Below, piece after piece: positions 47,948 to 57,890 of a DNA stretch of 64,000 nt. How positions within the stretch are numbered: the first letter of the stretch is position 1; each line of letters starts with the position of its first letter. The notes beneath the pieces were generated by a model. That model saw only the letters and a program-made list of their open reading frames with translations, did no database searches and was not told where the DNA came from. The stretch covers positions 1,047,314 through 1,111,313 of the forward strand of contig JAMPIW010000007.1 of NCBI GenBank assembly GCA_040183005.1, read 5' to 3'. Position numbers and translations under genes: made by a program. The stretch comes from Gammaproteobacteria bacterium. Lineage in GTDB: Bacteria > Pseudomonadota > Gammaproteobacteria > Ga0077554 > Ga007554.

Positions 47948-49656
47948 TCAAGGCCAATAACGGACCAAGGCGAAGTCATAAAATCCAGTGGTGGCATTCA
48001 TGCTTCTGCCCGCCATAATGATCTTGTTATCTGGTGTTGGCTGGATCGCTATCGCAAATGCCATGTCCTCCCCGGAACCCACGGGCGCAATCACCCCTCC
48101 CCCCAATCCAAAACTGTTATCCGGCGAGCCATTCGCGCGATAGCGAACCATGGCAAAATCACCGTTCTTACCATTTGAGGCCACCCCTGCGGCAAGGATC
48201 TTGCCATCCCCCTGGACAACAACAGCGAACGCCGCAGCAGAGCTATTTGCGCCTACCGCTGTGATCACTGTACCATCACCCGCAAAACCGTTATCCAGGC
48301 TGCCATCCGTGTTATAGCGAGCGAGGCTGAAATTCGTACCGCCAGTATCATTCACAACAACGTTGCCGGCTGCGAGAATTTTGCCGTCCGGCTGAATAGC
48401 CACAGACAGCACACCGCTATCCTTGCCTGGTGCGATAGGCTGCCGGCGGCGCCAAACCCAGCATCAAGCTTACCGGTATCATCGTAACGAACCAGCGCAT
48501 AGTTTTTGTTGGTGCCGTCATCGGCATACCCCGCCACAACGATCTTACCTTTCTCCACCAGAGCGAGTGCGCGGGCGACACTGACGTTTTTGCCTACAGG
48601 CGTCATAACCATACCATCGCCATCGAAGGTGGTATCAGGGCTGCCATTATCTTTATAGCGGGCCAGAGCAAAATTCGCCTTACTCGAACCCCCACTTGAA
48701 CCCGCCACGACAATTTTGTCATCCGGCTGAATCGCAAGCGCATAAACCACGTCAATCTCCCCGAAATTGGTATTTTCGATACCGCTCGCTCCGAAGGCGG
48801 TATCAAGTAAGCCATCCCGCGTATAGCGCACCAGGGCGAAGTCATAGTCAGTGTTATTTTTAGCAACATATCCCGCCAACACAATCCTGCCGGCAGAATC
48901 GATAGCCATGGCATTCGCCAGATTATGCAGGCCGCTGCCAATATCGGTTGTCACGACACCATCTATGCCGAAGGTCTTATCCAGAGTGCCGTCCTGGTTA
49001 TAGCGGGCCAGTGCAAAATCCCAATTGGAGCAGTTAGGGCCACTTACATGACAGGCTGAACCGGCGACAAGAATCTTACCACCTGCCTGGATAACAACAG
49101 CTTTGGACTCACTCGGACCGTTGGCTGGAAACTGGGTTGTCACGACACCTGCACCACCGCCACCAAAGCTGGTATCCACCGACCCGGAGCGGGTGGTAGT
49201 AAAGTTCCAGACATAATCTCCCGTCGATGAGTTGGCATTCAAAGAATTGTTTGACATATCCGTCACAGATGCCGCTTTGATCGTCACGGTATAAGTTGTT
49301 TCGTACTTAAGGGGGGCATCGGGGGTAAAAGTCACCGCGTTGGAGAGCGCGCTGAAACCGACCTTCCCGGCAACCTGCTCGCTCCCTGCGTTTACGATGA
49401 GCGTGACATCGGAGATGGTCGAGACCTTCATTGCCTCGGAAAATGAAGCCGAAAGCACGGCGGCGACAGGTACGCCAGTGGCATCCTTGGCAGGATTGGT
49501 GAGCATGACGGAAGGCTTGGTGGTATCGGCCCCGCTACTTGCACTATCTCCTTTGGAGCCGCATCCCGCAAGCAGCATCCCAGACGCCACGGCAAACACC
49601 ACAACCATCGCCATCAGGGTTTTTCCGCTTCCGCCATTGCCAATAAAACGATCCAT
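47948..49656 (-). pseudogene. Delta-60-repeat propeller lipoprotein A, frameshifted
   Basis: A lipobox signal ([11 protein letters not shown]), a Ser-rich linker, an SbsA/Big_5-type Ig-like domain ([18 protein letters not shown] ... YVWNFTT), then seven delta-60 (DUF5122) repeats, each with LDxxFG ... [12 protein letters not shown] ... FALxRYNxDG. The frame breaks in repeat 5 near 48430-48445: compared with paralogue B, about 10 bases (CAGTGATTAC) are missing after GGCGCCGCCGGCA, giving a 434-residue product. The rest (repeat 5 to the final DFALVRYWP) is open in the shifted frame. Confidence 0.85.
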
Positions 49657-49700
49657 CCCATAGCCCTCTTTTTTGCTTCGTTAGCCAGCCACTGCTCATA

Positions 49701-50043
49701 AGCCAACTTATTGATCACGGCTTCCGGCGCAGCGGCGAGCACATCTACCGTCCCCACTGCCAAAGTTGCAACGCCTGCATCCCGGTGCAAGTGTATGTCG
49801 CCGCATTTCACAGAAACGTACCTGGCGACGCAATGAAGACCTGCATGTAAGCCGTGTGGCGGCCGTACGCAGCCTGGGGGTGTAGCCGTGCTGTGGCAGA
49901 TCGAGGAAACCCGGCGCCTGGGCCTGCCAAGGGTCTATCTTGGCATTGGATCAAGGAATCGCCCAAGATGCGCTATAAAAGTCAGTACCGCCCGCTGGAG
50001 GCCGACCAGAGGGGGCTGGAATATTATTGATCCGGATTCATGA
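49701..50043 (+). pseudogene. Decayed partial copy of bpt
   Basis: The stretch matches bpt closely: AGCCAACTTATTGATCACGG, ACTGCCAAAGTTGCAACGCC, and near the end CGCCCAAGATGCGCTATAAA followed by CAGTACCGCCCGCTGGAGGC. It lacks the 5' third and an internal 237 bp. The lost internal piece in intact bpt is bordered by the direct repeat CGCGCAG (about 45891 and 46125), so deletion by slippage is likely. Several frameshifts remove coding potential. It lies between the two propeller lipoprotein genes. Confidence 0.88.
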
Positions 50044-50086
50044 TGAGATTGCGGGCTGAGCCCGCTTTACTTACCTCATGTGAATT

Positions 50087-51886
50087 TTATGGCCAATAAC
50101 GGACCAGGGCGAAATCATAGAGCACACCGGTGGGACGCAAGCTTCTTCCTGCCATGATGATTTTATTATCTGGCGTCGACTGAATCGCCACAGAAAATGC
50201 CACATCCGCTCGGGAACGCACGGGTGTAATCACCCTTCCACCTAATCCAAAACTGTTATCCAGCGAGCCATTCACACCATAACGAGTCATTGCAAAATCA
50301 CTGTCATTGCCGTTCGAGGCTACCCCCGCCGCGAGGATCTTGCCATCCCCCTGAACGGTGACAGCGAAAGCTACGGCACCGCCATTTGCGCCGACGGATG
50401 TGATCACTGTGCCATCACCCGCGAAACCGCTATCCAGACTGCCGTCCGGACTATAGCGGGCAAGACTGAAATCTGAACCGCCAGAATCATTCTCAACGGT
50501 ACCGGCCGCGATGATTTTGCCGTCCGGCTGAATGGCCACAGATAGCGCGCCGTTATCATTGCTTGGCGCGATAGGCGTAATCACTGTACCACCACCCGCG
50601 AAACCGTTATCCAGATTACCGTCCGAATTGTAGCGGGCCAGCGCGAAATTGGCCTTGCCGCCCTTGTCGGCATACCCCGCCACAACAATCTTGCCGTCCG
50701 CTTGGAGGGCAAGGGCGCGGGCAATGCTGGCATTATCGCCAACACGGGCAGTAACCTTACCGTCATTATCAAAGCTGTTATCCAGTTTGCCGGATTGGTC
50801 GTAGCGAGCCAGCGCGAAATCGACTGCAGTCAAACCGCTTCCAAATATGATGGCGTTGGCTTGGTATGCATCAAAAAAGATGGGAACTGTCGCAGTGCCC
50901 CGGTAACCGCTAAAACCCGCCACGACAATTTTGTCATCCGGCTGAATCGCAAGCGCATAAACCACGTCACTCCGCCCACTGAAATCAGTAGTTACGATGC
51001 CGTTACTGCTCGTTCCGAAGGTCTTATCCAGCGTGCCGTTCGAATTCCAACGGACAAGAGCGAAGTCGTTGTCATTGGGGCCTTTGGAAACAAATCCCGC
51101 TACCACAATCTTGCCACTGGAATCGATCTGTATGGCATGTGCGATATCATGCTTACCACCGTCAAGATCAAGCACCATGATACCGGTACCATTCGGACCA
51201 AAAGTCATATCCAGGATGCCATCCCGGCTGTAGCGGGCCAGCGCGAAATCCCAGTCGTGGCCATTCCAGGCCGAGCCAGCGGCGACGATCATGCCATCCG
51301 GCTGGATGGCGATAGCCCTGGCCTCACTTGAGCCGTCATTTGAAAATGGGGTGATCGCGACCGAGGAATTGCCTGTGCCGCCTGTGCCGCCACCAAAGCT
51401 GCTATCCACCGACCCGGAGCGGGTGGTAGTAAAGTTCCAGACATAATCTCCCGTCGGTGAGTTGACGTTCAACGAATTGTTTGACATATCCGTCACAGAC
51501 GCCGCTTTGATCGTCACGGTATAGGTTGTGTCGTACTTAAAGGGGATATCGGGTGTAAAAGTCGCGGCGTTGGAGAGCGCGCTGAAACCGACCTTCCCGG
51601 CAACCTGGTCACTCCCCGTGTTCACGATAAACGTGACATCGGAGATGGTCGAGAGCTTCATTGCCTCAGAGAATGAAGCCGAAAGCACGGCGGCGACAGG
51701 TACGCCAGTGGCATCCTTGGCAGGATTGGTGAGCATGATGGAAGGCTTGGTGGTATCGCCCCCGCTACTTGGACTGCCTCCACTGGAGCCGCATCCCGCA
51801 AGCAGCATCCCAGACGCCAAGACGAACGCGGCAACCATCGCCATCAGGATTTTTCCGCTTCCACCATTGCCCATACACTGAACCAT
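50087..51886 (-). CDS. Delta-60-repeat propeller lipoprotein B
   Basis: A 599-residue lipoprotein: signal with lipobox GMLLAGC (Cys about 32), Gly/Ser linker, Ig-like SbsA/Big_5 domain (about 45-150), and seven delta-60 repeats (about 157-599) likely forming a seven-blade beta propeller; the last ends DFALVRYWP. Probably surface or outer-membrane exposed; ligand unknown. It is intact and a close paralogue of the frameshifted A copy, with a similar N-terminus (GNGGSGK-LMAMV). Repeat 3 has an insertion of about 25 residues. Convergent with bpt', divergent from infA. Confidence 0.85.
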   Translation of the reverse strand: MVQCMGNGGSGKILMAMVAAFVLASGMLLAGCGSSGGSPSSGGDTTKPSIMLTNPAKDATGVPVAAVLSASFSEAMKLSTISDVTFIVNTGSDQVAGKVGFSALSNAATFTPDIPFKYDTTYTVTIKAASVTDMSNNSLNVNSPTGDYVWNFTTTRSGSVDSSFGGGTGGTGNSSVAITPFSNDGSSEARAIAIQPDGMIVAAGSAWNGHDWDFALARYSRDGILDMTFGPNGTGIMVLDLDGGKHDIAHAIQIDSSGKIVVAGFVSKGPNDNDFALVRWNSNGTLDKTFGTSSNGIVTTDFSGRSDVVYALAIQPDDKIVVAGFSGYRGTATVPIFFDAYQANAIIFGSGLTAVDFALARYDQSGKLDNSFDNDGKVTARVGDNASIARALALQADGKIVVAGYADKGGKANFALARYNSDGNLDNGFAGGGTVITPIAPSNDNGALSVAIQPDGKIIAAGTVENDSGGSDFSLARYSPDGSLDSGFAGDGTVITSVGANGGAVAFAVTVQGDGKILAAGVASNGNDSDFAMTRYGVNGSLDNSFGLGGRVITPVRSRADVAFSVAIQSTPDNKIIMAGRSLRPTGVLYDFALVRYWP

Positions 51887-52042
51887 TCCATAGCCCCCTG
51901 CTTACCTTGTTTGACATCCCCTGCACGCACGCATTACAACACAAACTTTGCCAATCATACCGGATTCAGGCAAAATGATTCATTAAGCCGGGGCGAACCT
52001 GGCCCGGCATCCATGATTATTCATCAAGAGCACTATATTTGC

Positions 52043-52261
52043 ATGGCAAAAGAAGATCATATTGAAATGGAAGGGACAATATTGGAAACCCTGCCCAATA
52101 CCATGTTCCGGGTACAGCTTGATAACGGGCATGTTGTAACGGCCCACATCTCGGGAAAAATGCGCAAGAACTATATCCGCATTCTGACCGGCGATAAGGT
52201 TACAGTGGAAATGACCCCTTACGACCTGAGCAAGGGACGCATCACTTTCCGCGCCCGCTGA
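52043..52261 (+). CDS. infA: Translation initiation factor IF-1
   Basis: A 72-residue OB-fold factor that occupies the ribosomal A site during initiation. The sequence [20 protein letters not shown] and the [20 protein letters not shown] core are almost identical to E. coli IF-1, which fixes the ATG at 52043. It is convergent with clpA, as in most gammaproteobacteria. Its usual neighbour bpt is now 5.7 kb upstream. Confidence 0.97.
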   Translation: MAKEDHIEMEGTILETLPNTMFRVQLDNGHVVTAHISGKMRKNYIRILTGDKVTVEMTPYDLSKGRITFRAR

Positions 52262-52285
52262 GTCCGCATACCTGCCTGGTTGAGC

Positions 52286-52305
52286 AGGGTGGGTGACCCC
52301 ACCCT
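52286..52305. terminator. Hairpin between infA and clpA
   Basis: AGGGTGGG and CCCACCCT around TGAC, between the convergent ends of infA and clpA. No strong T-run, but the position suits a bidirectional terminator. Confidence 0.5.
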
Positions 52306-52311
52306 ACAACA

Positions 52312-54579
52312 CTAACTTTCCTGCAATTGCTCCGCGCCTTCCAGTGCGAAGGCGAGCTTGTCATCGCGCACGCTGATGCGAATATGCCCGCCGCGTGCGA
52401 GCTTGCCGAACAGCAGCTCTTCGGCAAGGGGGCGCTTGATGTGCTCCTGAATGATCCGCGCCATCGGCCGTGCGCCCATCTTCTCGTCATAGCCATGCTC
52501 GGCCAACCACTTCCGGGCGGTACTGTCGACTTCAAGCGTAACGTTTTTACCTTCCAGTTGGGCCTCCAGCTCAATTATGAACTTGTCCACCACAAAAGCG
52601 ATTGTGGCGCTGTCCAGCGGCTTGAACTGGATAGTGGCGTCCAGTCGGTTGCGGAATTCAGGGCTAAACAGACGCTTGATCGCCTCCGTGCCGTCGCTGG
52701 CATGGTCCTGATGTACGAAACCGATGGAACTGCGGCTCATCTGATCCGCCCCGGCATTGGTGGTCATGATCAGGATCACATTACGGAAATCGGCCTTGCG
52801 CCCGTTATTGTCCGTGAGTGTGCCATGATCCATCACTTGCAATAGAATGTTGAAAACATCCGGGTGTGCCTTCTCGATCTCATCCAGCAACAGGACCGCA
52901 TGAGGGTGCTTGGTGACCGCCTCAGTCAATAGGCCGCCCTGATCAAAACCCACGTAGCCCGGTGGCGCACCGATCAGGCGCGACACGGTATGGCGCTCCA
53001 TGTATTCGGACATGTCGAAGCGGATCAGCTCGATCCCCATGACCTTGGCAAGCTGGCGCGTCACCTCAGTCTTACCCACGCCGGTGGGGCCGGCGAGCAG
53101 GAAAGAGCCGATGGGTTTTTGCACATCGCCCAGACCGGCCCGCGACATCTTGATTGCTGAGGCCAATGCCTCGATGGCATCGTTCTGGCCAAACACCAGC
53201 ATCTTCAGGTCACGCTCCAGATTACGCAACACATCTTTATCAGAACTGGAAACGCTCTTGGGCGGGATGCGCGCAATCTTGGCGACGATGTCCTCGATCT
53301 CCTTGACGCCGATTACTTTTTTGCGCTTGGAGGCAGGCAGCAAGTGCTGATTCGCCCCCACCTCGTCGATCACGTCAATCGCTTTGTCGGGCAAATAACG
53401 GTCGTTGATATAACGCGCCGCCAGTTCAGCCGCCACACGCAACGCCTGCTTGGAGTATTTAACATGATGGTGCTCTTCAAAACGTGACTTCAGACCTTCC
53501 AGGATCTGCACCGTCTCATCAACTGTGGGTTCGGCCACGTCGATCTTCTGAAAACGCCGCGCCAAGGCCCGGTCCTTCTCAAATACACCACGGTATTCCT
53601 GGTAGGTAGTTGAACCGATGCACTTCAGCGCGCCCGAGGCGAGCACCGGCTTGATCAGGTTGGAGGCATCCATCACCCCGCCGGAGGCCGCGCCCGCGCC
53701 GATGATGGTATGAATCTCGTCGATGAACAGGATCGCGCCCGGCTCTTTCTGCAACTGATTGACCACGCCTTTCAGGCGCTTTTCAAAATCACCGCGATAC
53801 TTGGTGCCCGCCAGCAGCGCACCCAGATCCAGCGAATACACTGTGCTGTGGGCCAGCACCTCCGGCACCTCGCCATCGACAATCATCTTCGCCAGCCCTT
53901 CGGCCAGTGCGGTCTTGCCGACGCCAGCCTCACCGACGAACAGCGGGTTATTCTTGCGGCGGCGGCACAGAATCTGGATAGTACGCTGAATTTCGTGCTT
54001 GCGGCCAATCAGCGGGTCGATCTTGCCCTGCCTAGCCAGTTGATTGAGGTTGGCGGCATAGAGCTCAAGCGGACTCTTGGCGGGCGCCTCCGCCCCCGGC
54101 TCGTCCTCGCTAGAGGGCATGTGTGGCGCCCCCTCATCCTCCCCATGCACCTTGGAGATGCCATGGGAGATATAATTCACAACGTCCAGGCGCGTGACAT
54201 TCTGCCGACTGAGGAAGTAAACGGCCTGGGAATCCTGCTCGCCGAAAATGGCAACCAGCACGTTGGCGGCCTGCACCTCATTTTTTCCGGAGGATTGCAC
54301 ATGAAACACCGCGCGCTGCAATACCCGCTGGAAGCCTAGTGTGGGCTGGGTGTCGCGTTTGTCCTGCGAGGGCAGTAAAGGGGTGTTCTCGTCCACAAAG
54401 GTGGCAAGATCCTTCTTCAACCTGTCGAGATCGGCGCCGCAAGCACGCAATACCGCAACCGCGCCCGGATTATCAAGCAAGGCGAGCAGCAGGTGCTCGA
54501 CTGTCATGAATTCGTGCAATTTTTCACGCGCCTCTCTGAAGGCGATATTAAGCGTGAATTCGAGGTCCTTGCTTAACAT
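52312..54579 (-). CDS. clpA: ATP-dependent Clp protease ATP-binding subunit ClpA
   Basis: AAA+ unfoldase that feeds N-degron and ssrA substrates into ClpP. The 755-residue protein has the repeat Clp N-domain (about 1-140), the first AAA module with Walker A GEAGVGKT (216-223) and Walker [13 protein letters not shown], and the second with GPTGVGKT and [15 protein letters not shown]. The IGL-type ClpP-binding loop region near residue 615 reads RSSIGFVHQ. clpS lies just upstream and together with aat and bpt gives a full N-end-rule pathway. Usual length. Confidence 0.97.
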   Translation of the reverse strand: MLSKDLEFTLNIAFREAREKLHEFMTVEHLLLALLDNPGAVAVLRACGADLDRLKKDLATFVDENTPLLPSQDKRDTQPTLGFQRVLQRAVFHVQSSGKNEVQAANVLVAIFGEQDSQAVYFLSRQNVTRLDVVNYISHGISKVHGEDEGAPHMPSSEDEPGAEAPAKSPLELYAANLNQLARQGKIDPLIGRKHEIQRTIQILCRRRKNNPLFVGEAGVGKTALAEGLAKMIVDGEVPEVLAHSTVYSLDLGALLAGTKYRGDFEKRLKGVVNQLQKEPGAILFIDEIHTIIGAGAASGGVMDASNLIKPVLASGALKCIGSTTYQEYRGVFEKDRALARRFQKIDVAEPTVDETVQILEGLKSRFEEHHHVKYSKQALRVAAELAARYINDRYLPDKAIDVIDEVGANQHLLPASKRKKVIGVKEIEDIVAKIARIPPKSVSSSDKDVLRNLERDLKMLVFGQNDAIEALASAIKMSRAGLGDVQKPIGSFLLAGPTGVGKTEVTRQLAKVMGIELIRFDMSEYMERHTVSRLIGAPPGYVGFDQGGLLTEAVTKHPHAVLLLDEIEKAHPDVFNILLQVMDHGTLTDNNGRKADFRNVILIMTTNAGADQMSRSSIGFVHQDHASDGTEAIKRLFSPEFRNRLDATIQFKPLDSATIAFVVDKFIIELEAQLEGKNVTLEVDSTARKWLAEHGYDEKMGARPMARIIQEHIKRPLAEELLFGKLARGGHIRISVRDDKLAFALEGAEQLQES

Positions 54580-54675
54580 GGGATTAACCTCTCGTCCGAA
54601 GACTTAATGAAATACTACTCGGCAACCGCTCCTGGCGTTACTCTACCTCGCCCATCCGTGGACTCGAACATGAGT

Positions 54676-54996
54676 CTATGCCTCTTCCATGGTGCATTTC
54701 AACGGGTGCTGGTTTTCCTGCGCAAATTGCGTCACCTGGGCCACCTTGGTCTCGGCGATATCACGCGTAAAAAGACCGCACACACCCACCCCTCGCGTAT
54801 GCACATGCAGCATGACCTGAGTAGCCTGATCGCGGCTCATGGCAAAAATGACCTCCAATACATGGACGACAAATTCCATAGGTGTGTAATCGTCGTTCAG
54901 CAGCAGCACCTTGTACATGGGCGGGCGCTTGAGCTTCGGCTTCGCCTCCTCCAGCGCCAGCCCATCGTCATGATTATCCTGTTGTCCTTCTTTCAT
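54676..54996 (-). CDS. clpS: ATP-dependent Clp protease adaptor ClpS
   Basis: Recognises N-terminal Leu, Phe, Trp or Tyr and delivers substrates to ClpA. From ATG 54996 (GGA upstream) the protein has 106 residues: an acidic N-terminal tail, then the core [20 protein letters not shown] with the substrate-pocket Asn-Asp-Asp, and [24 protein letters not shown] longer version would need a TTG start. It is transcribed towards clpA and diverges from the cold-shock gene. Confidence 0.95.
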   Translation of the reverse strand: MKEGQQDNHDDGLALEEAKPKLKRPPMYKVLLLNDDYTPMEFVVHVLEVIFAMSRDQATQVMLHVHTRGVGVCGLFTRDIAETKVAQVTQFAQENQHPLKCTMEEA

Positions 54997-55103
54997 AGCG
55001 ATCCGATTGTACTCAAAACCCAAAAAATTTTCCCGGTACGCTGTCTCATTATTGGGACATCACAAAAGCGGTTCAAGCCCTCGTCTATTTTCTCATAAAG
55101 GGC

Positions 55104-55131
55104 TTGACTATCCGAAAAAAATCGTTATAAC
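55104..55131 (+). promoter_or_regulatory. Promoter of the cold-shock gene
   Basis: TTGACT (55104-55109) and TATAAC (55126-55131) are spaced 16 bp, giving a leader of about 80 nt before the ATG, as is common for cold-shock mRNAs. Confidence 0.6.
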
Positions 55132-55215
55132 AGTATTTTCAATCACAATAGGGGCCAGAAGTCAACCTGCCACAAACTGCGGCAAACCCCGTCACGGTTC
55201 ACGAGGTAATATAAT

Positions 55216-55431
55216 ATGGCGACTGGTACTGTCAAATGGTTCAGCAATGCCAAGGGGTATGGCTTTATTGCCCCAGAGGGCGGTGGCGAAGACATCTTTG
55301 CCCACTTCTCGGCAATCTCCATGGACGGCTACAAGAGCTTGCGCGAAGGACAGAAAGTCGAGTTCGAGATTACCGACGGCCCCAAGGGAAAGCATGCGCA
55401 GAACATACAGGCCGCGCTAGACAATAGGTAA
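55216..55431 (+). CDS. cspD: Cold-shock domain protein, CspD-like
   Basis: A 71-residue OB-fold single-strand nucleic-acid-binding protein. RNP1 (KGYGFIAP) and RNP2 (DIFAHFS) are intact. ACGAGGTAATATA precedes the ATG. Its place next to clpS-clpA matches E. coli cspD, a replication inhibitor of stationary phase, but the sequence alone does not rule out a CspA-type chaperone role. A long leader and a nearby promoter are visible. Confidence 0.92.
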   Translation: MATGTVKWFSNAKGYGFIAPEGGGEDIFAHFSAISMDGYKSLREGQKVEFEITDGPKGKHAQNIQAALDNR

Positions 55432-55437
55432 AATCAA

Positions 55438-55464
55438 GGGGCAAACAGACTCCCTGGTTGCCCC
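55438..55464. terminator. Hairpin between cspD and icd
   Basis: GGGGCAA and TTGCCCC, with inner CAG/CTG pairing, lie between the convergent cspD and icd ends and probably serve as a bidirectional terminator. No T-run is present. Confidence 0.5.
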
Positions 55465-55470
55465 TGTCAG

Positions 55471-56727
55471 CTACATATTAGCAATAACCGCCTCGCCAAA
55501 CCCGGAACAGCTCACCTGCGTTGCTTCCGGCATCAGTCGCGCCAGATCGTGGGTAACGGTATGGCTGGCAATGGCGCCTGCAACACCCTTGCTGACCAGG
55601 TCCGCCGCTTCAAACCAGCCCATGTGGCGCAGCATCATCTCCGCAGAGAGGATCACGGAACTGGGATTGACATCATTCTTTCCTGCGTGTTTCGGCGCGG
55701 TGCCGTGCGTTGCCTCGAACATGGCAATGGAATCGGACAGATTGGCGCCGGGGGCGATGCCGATTCCGCCCACCTGCGCGGCCAGCGCGTCGGAGATGTA
55801 ATCGCCATTGAGGTTGAGCGTGGCAATCACGCTGAAATCCTCGGGACGCAACAGGATCTCCTGGAGAAAGGCGTCGGCGATAACATCCTTAACGAGGATC
55901 TCAGTGCCGGTCTTGGGATTTTTCATGCGGCACCACGGCCCATTGCCGATCTCCTGCGCGCCGAACTCAGCTTTAGCCAGCTCATAACCCCAGCTCTTGA
56001 ATCCGCCCTCGGTGAATTTCATGATATTGCCCTTATGCACCAGGGTCACAGAGTCACGCCCATTGTCGATGGCATACTGTAATGCCTTGCGCACCAGGCG
56101 CTCGGTGCCCTCGCGCGACACCGGCTTGATACCGATGGCGGAACTGTCGGGGAAGCGGATTTTTGTCACGCCCATTTCATTGCGCAGAAAATCGATCACC
56201 TTCCTCACCTCAGGCGTACCCGCCGCCCACTCGATGCCGGCATAGATATCCTCGGAATTTTCGCGAAAGATCACCATATCCACCTTCTCCGGCGCCTTCA
56301 CGGGGCTGGGAGTGCCGGTAAAATAACGCACAGGACGCAGGCAGATATAAAGATCCAGCGCCTGGCGCAGAGCGACATTCAAGGAGCGGATGCCACCGCC
56401 CACCGGCGTCGCCAGCGGCCCCTTGATGGAGACGGGATACTCACGCAGCGCGCGCATGGTCTCATCCGGCAGATAAACATCCTTGCCGTAGACCTGTGTC
56501 GCTTTGTCCCCGGCGTACACCTCCATCCAAGCGATGGATTTGGCGCCGTTATAGGCCTTATCTACCGCCGCATTGACCACTGTGCACATGACTGGCGTGA
56601 CATCCACGCCGATGCCATCCCCTTCGATGAATGGGATAATCGGGCAAGACGGGACATTCAGCGAAAAATCCGGATTGACGGTAATCCGTTCGCCATTAGC
56701 GGGGACGGTAATCTTATCGTAGGTCAT
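55471..56727 (-). CDS. icd: Isocitrate dehydrogenase (NADP-type)
   Basis: Oxidative decarboxylation of isocitrate to 2-oxoglutarate in the TCA cycle. The 418-residue protein has the substrate loop [13 protein letters not shown] with the phosphorylatable Ser115, [30 protein letters not shown] and the cofactor segment [15 protein letters not shown]. Lys346 and Arg397 keep the NADP pattern, but the E. coli cofactor tyrosines correspond to His347 and His393 here. GGAG six bases before ATG 56727 sets the start; an in-frame codon 27 bp upstream is less likely. Confidence 0.95.
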   Translation of the reverse strand: MTYDKITVPANGERITVNPDFSLNVPSCPIIPFIEGDGIGVDVTPVMCTVVNAAVDKAYNGAKSIAWMEVYAGDKATQVYGKDVYLPDETMRALREYPVSIKGPLATPVGGGIRSLNVALRQALDLYICLRPVRYFTGTPSPVKAPEKVDMVIFRENSEDIYAGIEWAAGTPEVRKVIDFLRNEMGVTKIRFPDSSAIGIKPVSREGTERLVRKALQYAIDNGRDSVTLVHKGNIMKFTEGGFKSWGYELAKAEFGAQEIGNGPWCRMKNPKTGTEILVKDVIADAFLQEILLRPEDFSVIATLNLNGDYISDALAAQVGGIGIAPGANLSDSIAMFEATHGTAPKHAGKNDVNPSSVILSAEMMLRHMGWFEAADLVSKGVAGAIASHTVTHDLARLMPEATQVSCSGFGEAVIANM

Positions 56728-56832
56728 ACACACTCCATCATCACAAAAAAACACGGCAGATCAGCTTATAACTTGAAGCATTTTAACAATTCCAGACCCT
56801 CACCGCACTGGTAAATCGGGTATATTCACAAA

Positions 56833-57420
56833 ATGGTAAAAATCATCCTGTTTAATAAGCCCTATGATGTCCTGACGCAGTTCACCGATCAGGAAGGGCG
56901 CAAGACGCTGGCGGATTATATTGACGTGCCGGGCGTCTATCCCGCCGGACGGCTGGACCGTGACAGCGAGGGCCTGTTGATGCTGACAAATGACGGCGAG
57001 CTGCAGCACCGCATCTCAGACCCGCGCCATAAAATGGAAAAGACCTATTGGGTACAGGTGGAAGGCGTTCCTGATACCGACGCTCTGGTTACCCTGGAGC
57101 GGGGTGTGCTGCTCAATGATGGCATGACTGCACATGCCAAGGCGCGATTGATGGATGAGCCCGAAATCTGGCCGCGTACCCCGCCCATTCGCTACCGGGC
57201 AGCCATTCCTACTGCATGGCTCGAATTGAAAATCAGCGAAGGGCGCAACCGCCAGGTGCGGCGCATGACTGCCGCCGTTGGCCATCCAACGCTACGGCTG
57301 ATCCGTTATGCCATCGGCGAATGGACTATAGAAGGGCTTGCGCCCGGCTCATGGAAAGAGGTTCAACTGCCGTTAATGAGAAAAGTGAAAAAACCAAATA
57401 TGGAAAGAGTTCATACATGA
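56833..57420 (+). CDS. rluE: 23S rRNA pseudouridine-2457 synthase
   Basis: RsuA-family pseudouridine synthase without an N-terminal S4 domain, as in RluE. The 195-residue protein starts [22 protein letters not shown], has the catalytic Asp in [18 protein letters not shown], and [23 protein letters not shown] near the C-terminus. Its TGA overlaps the nudJ ATG (ATGA). The rluE-nudJ order matches E. coli. Confidence 0.93.
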   Translation: MVKIILFNKPYDVLTQFTDQEGRKTLADYIDVPGVYPAGRLDRDSEGLLMLTNDGELQHRISDPRHKMEKTYWVQVEGVPDTDALVTLERGVLLNDGMTAHAKARLMDEPEIWPRTPPIRYRAAIPTAWLELKISEGRNRQVRRMTAAVGHPTLRLIRYAIGEWTIEGLAPGSWKEVQLPLMRKVKKPNMERVHT

Positions 57421-57890
57421 CCTGGAAACCCCACGTAACCGTTGCCGCCGTAATCGAACGCGAAGGGCACTTTCTCATGGTTGAGGAGCAAAGCGAGGGC
57501 AGGATTGTTTACAACCAGCCCGCAGGGCACCTGGACGAGGGCGAAGGCCTGATCGCGGCCGCTGTCCGCGAGACCCTGGAAGAAACCGCCTGGCATTTCC
57601 GGCCCGCCGCGCTGGTCGGCTTCTACCGCTGGCAACACCCACGCAGCGGCGCCACCTACCTGCGCGCGTGTTTTAGTGGCTCCTGCCACAACCATGAACC
57701 ATCCCGCACCCTTGACACCGGCATCCTGCGCGCGGTATGGATGACACGCGCCGAACTATGTGAAAACACTGCGCGCCTGCGCAGCCCAATGGTGATGCGT
57801 TGCATCGATGATTATCTGGCCGGTAAACGCTACCCGCTGGACATCATCGGCGACTTCCATTTCGATGAACCCAACGCCAGCGCCGCCTGA
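57417..57890 (+). CDS. nudJ: Nudix phosphatase NudJ
   Basis: Hydrolyses thiamine pyrophosphates (HMP-PP, TPP) and nucleoside di- and triphosphates in E. coli. The 157-residue protein has a Nudix box [23 protein letters not shown], in which the usual Gly after EE is Thr-Ala. The N-terminus [24 protein letters not shown] matches NudJ. It overlaps rluE by 4 bp and the sugar-kinase gene by about 26 bp. mnmA, normally next, is not here. Confidence 0.93.
   Translation: MTWKPHVTVAAVIEREGHFLMVEEQSEGRIVYNQPAGHLDEGEGLIAAAVRETLEETAWHFRPAALVGFYRWQHPRSGATYLRACFSGSCHNHEPSRTLDTGILRAVWMTRAELCENTARLRSPMVMRCIDDYLAGKRYPLDIIGDFHFDEPNASAA

Noticed and set aside
57216-57890. Longer 224-codon version of NudJ
   Set aside because: The extra 67 codons overlap rluE in another frame; the ATGA overlap start at 57417 matches NudJ.
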